Below are positions 58,569-64,000 of a DNA stretch of 64,000 nt, piece after piece (the first letter of the stretch is position 1; every line of letters starts with the position of its first letter). Position numbers and translations under genes: made by a program. The notes beneath the pieces are model-generated. The model ran no database searches, was not told the origin of the DNA, and worked only from the letters and a program-made list of their open reading frames with translations. This DNA is from Dehalococcoidia bacterium (GTDB lineage Bacteria > Chloroflexota > Dehalococcoidia > UBA2979): assembly GCA_028279505.1 (NCBI GenBank), contig JANQNP010000033.1, positions 19,493 to 83,492 of the forward strand. Direction: 5' to 3'.

Positions 58569-59570
58569 TCAGCGCCGGCCGGAGGCGGCGCTGAGCACCC
58601 GCAGCGCGCGGAGCGTGACCCATTTACTCGGTCGTTTTTGCGACTCGATGCGAGTCACCATTCGACCGTTGAGCGTCGACTCCATGGGCCAGCGACCATC
58701 CTCGTCCTGGTGGTTGAGCACCACCTCGAGCGCGCCGGCCGTCCGAGGATCTGGGAGGCGGCCGAGTTCTGTGAGCGCCAGGAGCAGCTCGAGTAGGTCC
58801 GCCTGGTAGTTCGAGGGAAAACCGAACTTGAACCAACGCGCGGACGTGCGGTCTTCCGAAGGGAAGTCCGCTGCCTCCAGATCGTGACTCAGCAGGAACT
58901 CGACGCCGGCGTCGATCGCCTCGCGGATGACTGCCGTCCGACGGCGGGGCGGTATGGCGGCAAGGGCGCGTAGCTCCTTGACGGCGCCCCAGGCGCAGGG
59001 CAACGCGCCGTTGTGCGCGCAGGCGAATCCCGGTCCCGTCGTCCCCGACTTCCGATACTCGGGATCGCCGCGACCGAGGATCGCGTTGCACGTCCAGCTG
59101 AGTGCGGCGCGGACCTCGGGCGCGTCGAGGCGTCCGAAGGTGATGAACGCTCGGGTCATGTCGCCGTTGACGCAGTGGATCGCGCCGGACGGGCGGCCGT
59201 TGTCGCTGATCGCCCCGTTGGAGGCCTGGCCGTGGGCGAGTGCCCAGTCGCACGCGCGCTGGATACGAGGGTCGGCGGGATCGGCACCGACGTCGGCGAG
59301 GATGGCGAGCTGCGCGCCGGTGCCCGCCCAGCCCGGCCGGTAGAGCGAGTTCTCGCTGCCCCAGTGTCCATCGGCGGCTTGTTGTTCGAGGATGCGCACT
59401 GCCGCGCCGCTCCGGTCGATCGCCGCGCGTGCTTCGGCGACCTCGGGGTCGTCCTCACGTTTGCCCTGCAGCCAGTGCAGCGCGAAGTAGCGCACCCCGG
59501 GTTCACGCTCATCGAGCTCGAGGAGCCACTGCAGAGGCTCGCCGTTGACCCGCTTGAGGTAGTTCGTCAT
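58569..59570 (-). CDS. Terpene-cyclase-like alpha/alpha-toroid protein
   Basis: Repeated helical motif AADGHWGSENSLYRPGWAGTGAQLAILADVGADP; HQDEDGRWPMESTLNG. Confidence 0.75.
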   Translation of the reverse strand: MTNYLKRVNGEPLQWLLELDEREPGVRYFALHWLQGKREDDPEVAEARAAIDRSGAAVRILEQQAADGHWGSENSLYRPGWAGTGAQLAILADVGADPADPRIQRACDWALAHGQASNGAISDNGRPSGAIHCVNGDMTRAFITFGRLDAPEVRAALSWTCNAILGRGDPEYRKSGTTGPGFACAHNGALPCAWGAVKELRALAAIPPRRRTAVIREAIDAGVEFLLSHDLEAADFPSEDRTSARWFKFGFPSNYQADLLELLLALTELGRLPDPRTAGALEVVLNHQDEDGRWPMESTLNGRMVTRIESQKRPSKWVTLRALRVLSAASGRR

Positions 59571-59763
59571 GCCTCGAGTGTGGTGGTCAGGTGACGAGAT
59601 TCGCAGGTCCGAACGGCCCGCCGCGAGCAGCCGATCGTCGGGCCGACCATACGGCGTGGTGGCGGTGGGAGTGTCGGCCGGATGCCTGCTCCGAATCGGG
59701 GTATAGCTCTATGAGCGACGTTCGTCCTCCCACCTCGTTGCCGGCGCCGCTCGAGGGGGTGCG

Positions 59764-60225
59764 ATGCCACGCACGAAACGCCGTCGCGGCGAGGAGCCGC
59801 CCGACGCGCGGATGATCGACCTGCTGCTGGACGACTACGCACGCGAGTTGGAGCTGCGCGCTGACAGTGAGCGCGAGCTGGGCCCGGTGGTGGCGCGGCT
59901 TCGCCACGGTTTGGAACGCTGGGCGGCTGATCGAGCTGCGGTCGCTGAGGTGCGTGATGCGCGCTCGGCCTACGTCGCGGTCCTCGCCGAGTGGCAGGGC
60001 GCGCTGGAGGAGTGGGTCCCAATCCGGGGCACCTCGATGAAGCTCGAGGCTGCGGTCGAGTACATGTCTGACGCGCAGTGGGCTCGATTCAACGAGCTAG
60101 AATCAAGAGCTGCGGCCGCCTCCGCCTCCCCGGCGACGCTCGACGCCGATCACGAGGTGGTCCGCCGCTTGCTGCTCCGATTCGAGGAGTTCGCCGTAGA
60201 CGATGCCGCTGACACCGACGGCTAG
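59764..60225 (+). CDS. Hypothetical coiled-coil protein
   Basis: Coherent helical composition; no recognised domain. Confidence 0.6.
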   Translation: MPRTKRRRGEEPPDARMIDLLLDDYARELELRADSERELGPVVARLRHGLERWAADRAAVAEVRDARSAYVAVLAEWQGALEEWVPIRGTSMKLEAAVEYMSDAQWARFNELESRAAAASASPATLDADHEVVRRLLLRFEEFAVDDAADTDG

Positions 60226-60314
60226 CCCGCGGTCTGCCCGAGGCCATCGGGGATCGCAGCCGCCTCGCCGGATAGGGTGGGCGAGCGATCCCGTATCTGG
60301 TTCGAGGGCAGGCG

Positions 60315-61514
60315 ATGGGCGAAGGACCGTTGGACGACCTCAAGGTCGTCGAAGTGGCGAACTGGCTGGCCGCGCCAGGTGCAGCGGCGATGATGGCCGA
60401 TATGGGCGCCGACGTCGTGAAGGTCGAGCCGCCCAACGGCGACTTCTATCGCGGGTACATGCAGGGTCCCGGCGACGATCTCAACTACAACTTCGAACTG
60501 GAGAACCGCGGCAAGCGTTCCGTCACGGTTGACCTGCGTATCCCCGCGGGCGCCGAGGTGGTGAAGCGACTCTGCGCAGGCGCGGACGTGTTCATCACGA
60601 ACCTCGTGCCGGAACGCTATGAGCGATACGGCGTCGGTTACGACGCGATCCGAGCCGCCAGCCCTGGCATCGTCTACGCGGCGATCACCGGCTACGGCAC
60701 GATCGGTCCGAACGCCAACAAGCCAGGCTTCGACGCCTCCGCGTTCTGGGCCGCCAGCGGGATCATGGACGTGATGGGGAGCGATCTCTCGGTGCCAGTG
60801 CACAGCCGTGGAGGGCAGGGGGACCACCCGACGGCGATGACCGCCCTGGCTGCCATCCTGGCGGCGCTGCACATGCGCGACCGCACCGGCGATCCGCAAT
60901 TCGTCGACGTGACGTTGCAGCGTTCCGGCGTCTGGACGCTCGCCTCCGACCTCCAGCGCCATCTTGGCGGGTTCCCGGGGCGGCCGAGGCAGGATCGAAC
61001 GCAGCAGGGGATGATCACCTGGAACTCATACCGAACCAGTGATGAGCGCTGGCTGATGCTGGTGATGAATGATCCGCCCCGGTACTGGGATCGCTTTGCG
61101 AGGGCGATGGAGCGCGACGACTGGGTGGGCGACCCGCGTTACACGACGACGCCCGAGCTCATCGAGCATGGACCGGCCTTGATTCCGGAGATCGATGCGA
61201 TCTTCGCAGCGCATGACCTCGAGTACTGGACCGCGCGCCTCGACGACTTCGGGTGCCTCTGGGCGCTCGCCCAATCGCTCGAGGAGGTCGTCGCCGATCC
61301 TCAGCTCACCGGTTTCGACGCCTTCCCCACGGTCTCGCTTCCCGAGGGTGGCAGCTACCAGACCGTTGGCACCCCGTTCGACATCCTCGAAGCGGACGTG
61401 CGGCCTCGCGGGCCCGCCCCGATCGTCGGAGCTCACACGCACGAGGCGCTCAGCGAAGCCGGCTTCACTGCCGAAGAGATCGCTGACCTCGCGCAGGAGC
61501 GGGTGTTCGGCTAA
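60315..61514 (+). CDS. CoA-transferase family III (paralog of 37348..38547)
   Basis: LDDLKVVEVANWLAAPGAAAMMADMGADVVKVEPPNGDFYRGYMQ. Confidence 0.95.
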   Translation: MGEGPLDDLKVVEVANWLAAPGAAAMMADMGADVVKVEPPNGDFYRGYMQGPGDDLNYNFELENRGKRSVTVDLRIPAGAEVVKRLCAGADVFITNLVPERYERYGVGYDAIRAASPGIVYAAITGYGTIGPNANKPGFDASAFWAASGIMDVMGSDLSVPVHSRGGQGDHPTAMTALAAILAALHMRDRTGDPQFVDVTLQRSGVWTLASDLQRHLGGFPGRPRQDRTQQGMITWNSYRTSDERWLMLVMNDPPRYWDRFARAMERDDWVGDPRYTTTPELIEHGPALIPEIDAIFAAHDLEYWTARLDDFGCLWALAQSLEEVVADPQLTGFDAFPTVSLPEGGSYQTVGTPFDILEADVRPRGPAPIVGAHTHEALSEAGFTAEEIADLAQERVFG

Positions 61515-61529
61515 CGCCGGAGGTGTGCG

Positions 61530-61907
61530 GTGACCTCCAGGTGGGCGATCTATCTCGGTGCGACCGCGATCGCCGGCATCGGACTGCTGCTGTGGCCGAT
61601 CTTCGTCGAGGGCGAGCCGTGGCTGATCTGGTCGCTCACGGCCTTCCTCATCGGTGGCGTGGTTTTGGTGATTACGGCGGCTCGCTCGCCGCGCCGAGCG
61701 TATCGCCACGCGCTCGTTGGAATCCCAATCGGGTTCATCTGTGGCGGTGTTGGGCTGTTTCTCCTCGTGCGTGCCGGGAGCAGCGGCGACGACGGCTGGG
61801 GAGAGCTGGCGGCGATCGCAGCCGGCGTGCTCGGCGCCTTCGTTGGCTCGATCCTCGGTGGCCTCGCCGGTGCGGCGTGGGGCGCTTCGCGCGATCGGAG
61901 CGTGTGA
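61530..61907 (+). CDS. Small membrane protein
   Basis: Four hydrophobic segments; follows the CoA-transferase by 15 bp. Confidence 0.65.
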   Translation: MTSRWAIYLGATAIAGIGLLLWPIFVEGEPWLIWSLTAFLIGGVVLVITAARSPRRAYRHALVGIPIGFICGGVGLFLLVRAGSSGDDGWGELAAIAAGVLGAFVGSILGGLAGAAWGASRDRSV

Positions 61908-61956
61908 GGACCGTCGAGCCTCGATGGCTTCCGAAGCGATCGCGCCCGGACACGCG

Positions 61957-61987
61957 AACATGACGCTGCGAGCGGCTGCGTCATGTT
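61957..61987. terminator. Bidirectional hairpin AACATGACGC-N11-GCGTCATGTT
   Basis: Perfect 10-bp inverted repeat between convergent genes. Confidence 0.65.
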
Positions 61988-62015
61988 TGCGCGCGGGATG
62001 TTGGCGCGTGGGTCT

Positions 62016-62225
62016 CTAGGCGAGGACGAGGTCGTCGTGACGGCGGCCGGCGGAGAGCAGGCCCATGATGTCGCGAATCTCGTGCGCGCAGGGCTGGCAG
62101 TACTGACGCCCGCTCTGCATGTAGACGAACGGTCCGCGACGACTCCGGCACGTGGCGCACCAGAGCGCGGCGTTGCGGCGGTCTTCGGTGTGTTCGTTCA
62201 TGTCTGGATCATCGGCACGTCGCAT
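62016..62225 (-). CDS. Small zinc-ribbon protein
   Basis: ALWCATCRSRRGPFVYMQSGRQYCQPCAHE (two CxxC). Confidence 0.6.
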   Translation of the reverse strand: MRRADDPDMNEHTEDRRNAALWCATCRSRRGPFVYMQSGRQYCQPCAHEIRDIMGLLSAGRRHDDLVLA

Positions 62226-62308
62226 GCCTCGAACGTTGTGATCCGATCAGAACTCCGTTTGAATCCGCAGCCGGGATCGCTCCGCGAGGATGCGAGCCTG
62301 AGGCGAGG

Positions 62309-62863
62309 CTAGGCCGCCCGGCGTAGTCGTGAGCGTGAAGTCGCGGTGGCAAGCGTCTCGAGACCGTGGCGTTGCCACTCCTCGATCTGCGCCACCTCGA
62401 CCGCGAAGGCGCGTGCCGCCTGCTCCCGACCAAGGCCGAAGAAGTAGCGGAGCGCGAGTACCTCGCGGAGGCGGCGCGGAAGGATGAAGAGCTCGCCGAC
62501 CACCGGGTGAGCCGGGGTCCCTGCCGTGGTATGCAACTCCTGGCTGCCGCGAACCTCATCGTCAGCCAGGCGAAGCAACCAGAGGTCGAACTCCTCTGGT
62601 CGTTCGAGCGACGGGAGCTGCTGCCAGGCGCGGAGGAAGACGCGCCGCAGCCGTCGCTCCCGATCGTGCTCGTCCGGGGCGACCGGTGCGAGGTAGGCGC
62701 TGACGGCCCGTGCCTTCGCGTAGTAGAGGACCATGAATGCCGCGGCATCGCCGCGGCTGGCCGAGTCGATGGTGTCGACGGTATGTCGGGCACCCTGGAC
62801 GACTTGCTCCTCGGACGTGCCGCTCGGCTTCAGCGGGTTGCGGGCGCGGAGTCCCGGGATCAT
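62309..62863 (-). CDS. ECF-type sigma factor-like protein
   Basis: DAAAFMVLYYAKARAVSAYL...RRVFLRAWQQLPSL...LPRRLREVLALRYFFGLGREQAARAFAVEVAQIEEWQRHGLETL. Confidence 0.75.
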   Translation of the reverse strand: MIPGLRARNPLKPSGTSEEQVVQGARHTVDTIDSASRGDAAAFMVLYYAKARAVSAYLAPVAPDEHDRERRLRRVFLRAWQQLPSLERPEEFDLWLLRLADDEVRGSQELHTTAGTPAHPVVGELFILPRRLREVLALRYFFGLGREQAARAFAVEVAQIEEWQRHGLETLATATSRSRLRRAA

Positions 62864-64000
62864 GCAGTCCACTCAATCCGCTCGACGCCTTCGAAGTCGA
62901 CGCTGCCGTTGTCGCCCACAGTGAGTGAACCGGCCGCGTCGGAACTCAGGACCATGTAGTCGGCGCCCGTCTCGACGACGCTCCCGCTGCTGAGTTCATA
63001 GCTCCAGGTCGGCGTGTCGCCACCGGGATCGTCGGCGATCCGGATCGTGTCAGTGCCAGAATCGCCGTCGATCGTGTCGTGGCCGCTCTCAGAGCCGACC
63101 TCGAACGTGTCGTCGCCACTGCCGCCTTCCAGGGTGTCATCGCCGCTGCCACCTACGATCGTGTCGTCGCCTGCGCCGCCGCGGATGTTGTCATCTGCGT
63201 CGGTGCCCGTGACGGTGTCGTCACCGGAGCCGGCATCGATGCGCTCGATGGAGTTGAGCGCTGGCCCCGAGGAAAGGTCGAGGGTGTCATCGCCGCTCGT
63301 GCCGGCCAGCGTGTCGAACCCACTGCCGCCGTCGATCGATTCGATCGAGGTCAGGTTGTCGAGGTTCGAGGTGACGCGGATCGTGTCATTCCCTGATGAA
63401 CCCTGCACGGTGTCATTGCCGGTGCCGCCATCGAACGTGTCGGTGCCCTGGTAGTGACCGACGATCTCGAAGGTGTCGTCGCCCTCGCCGCCGCTAAGGC
63501 TGTCATCGCCGGCGCCACCACGGATGGTGTCATCCGCATCGGTACCGGTGATCGTGTCGTCCCCGGAACCGCCGTCGATGCGCTCGATGGAATTGAGCGC
63601 CGGTCCCGACGAGAAGTCGAGGGTGTCGTCGCCGCTGGTGCCGGCGATCGTGTCGAAGCCTGAGCCGCCGTCGATCGATTCGATCGAGGTCAGGTTGCCG
63701 AGGTTTGAGGTGACGCGGATCGTGTCGTTCCCCGAAGAACCCTGCACGGTGTCGTTGCCGGTCCCACCATCGAACGTGTCGGTGCCCTGGTAGTGACCGA
63801 CGACCTCGAAGGTATCGTCGCCCTCGCCGCCGCTGAGGCTGTCACTGCCGGCGCCGCCACGGATGGTGTCGTCGGCATCCGTCCCGGTGATGGTGTCGTC
63901 TCCGGAACCGCCGTCGATGCGCTCGATGGAGTTGAGCGCGGGGCCCGAGGAGAAGTCGAGGGTGTCGTCGCCGCTCGTGCCGGCGATCGTGTCGAAGCCT
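62860..64000 (-). CDS. RTX-like calcium-binding tandem-repeat protein, 5' part beyond right edge
   Basis: Repeated GGSGDDTITGTDADDTIRGGAGDDSLSGGEGDDTF; frame open to window end. Confidence 0.88.
   Translation of the reverse strand, partial: GFDTIAGTSGDDTLDFSSGPALNSIERIDGGSGDDTITGTDADDTIRGGAGSDSLSGGEGDDTFEVVGHYQGTDTFDGGTGNDTVQGSSGNDTIRVTSNLGNLTSIESIDGGSGFDTIAGTSGDDTLDFSSGPALNSIERIDGGSGDDTITGTDADDTIRGGAGDDSLSGGEGDDTFEIVGHYQGTDTFDGGTGNDTVQGSSGNDTIRVTSNLDNLTSIESIDGGSGFDTLAGTSGDDTLDLSSGPALNSIERIDAGSGDDTVTGTDADDNIRGGAGDDTIVGGSGDDTLEGGSGDDTFEVGSESGHDTIDGDSGTDTIRIADDPGGDTPTWSYELSSGSVVETGADYMVLSSDAAGSLTVGDNGSVDFEGVERIEWTA
63233..64000 (-). repeat. 339-bp (113-aa) tandem repeat units
   Basis: gtcgatgcgctcgatgg-type landmark recurs at about 63233, 63572 and 63911; spacing 339 bp. 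Confidence 0.9.

Noticed and set aside
1-64000. CRISPR arrays, rRNA genes, insertion-sequence transposases
   Set aside because: None seen: no regularly spaced short repeats, no rRNA motifs and no transposase-like translations. The 339-bp and 477-bp repeats are intragenic.

Overview
High-GC chromosomal window from an unknown bacterium. Gene content is compatible with a Chloroflexota-like genome, but that is an inference and untested. I support about 55 features. The main blocks are: (i) a complete Anbu / transglutaminase / alpha-E / circularly permuted ATP-grasp cluster on the minus strand (5.6-9.8 kb), preceded by a 48-codon ORF missing from the supplied ORF track; it has a good Shine-Dalgarno and an internal duplicated motif, TQQMRA(A)GGV, whose two copies differ only by synonymous changes plus one in-frame codon; (ii) a truncated tailed-phage head module (small terminase, large terminase, portal; 16.3-21.4 kb); (iii) directly after it, a Vsr / C5-methyltransferase / GHKL(MORC-like)-ATPase-nuclease restriction island; (iv) a trio of DnaA-box-like 9-mers at 27.84 kb; (v) a secreted 1846-aa RHS/YD-repeat protein with a tandem 159-aa insertion, a hydrophobic C-terminal tip and an overlapping small membrane protein that looks like an immunity gene; (vi) a 113-aa tandem-repeat, RTX-like protein running off the right edge and overlapping an ECF-like sigma factor gene by ATGA. 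The rest is mostly ordinary metabolism: family III CoA-transferases, MDR oxidoreductases, serine hydrolases, P450, TrpB2-like and others. All domain calls come from reading the translations; no database search was run.
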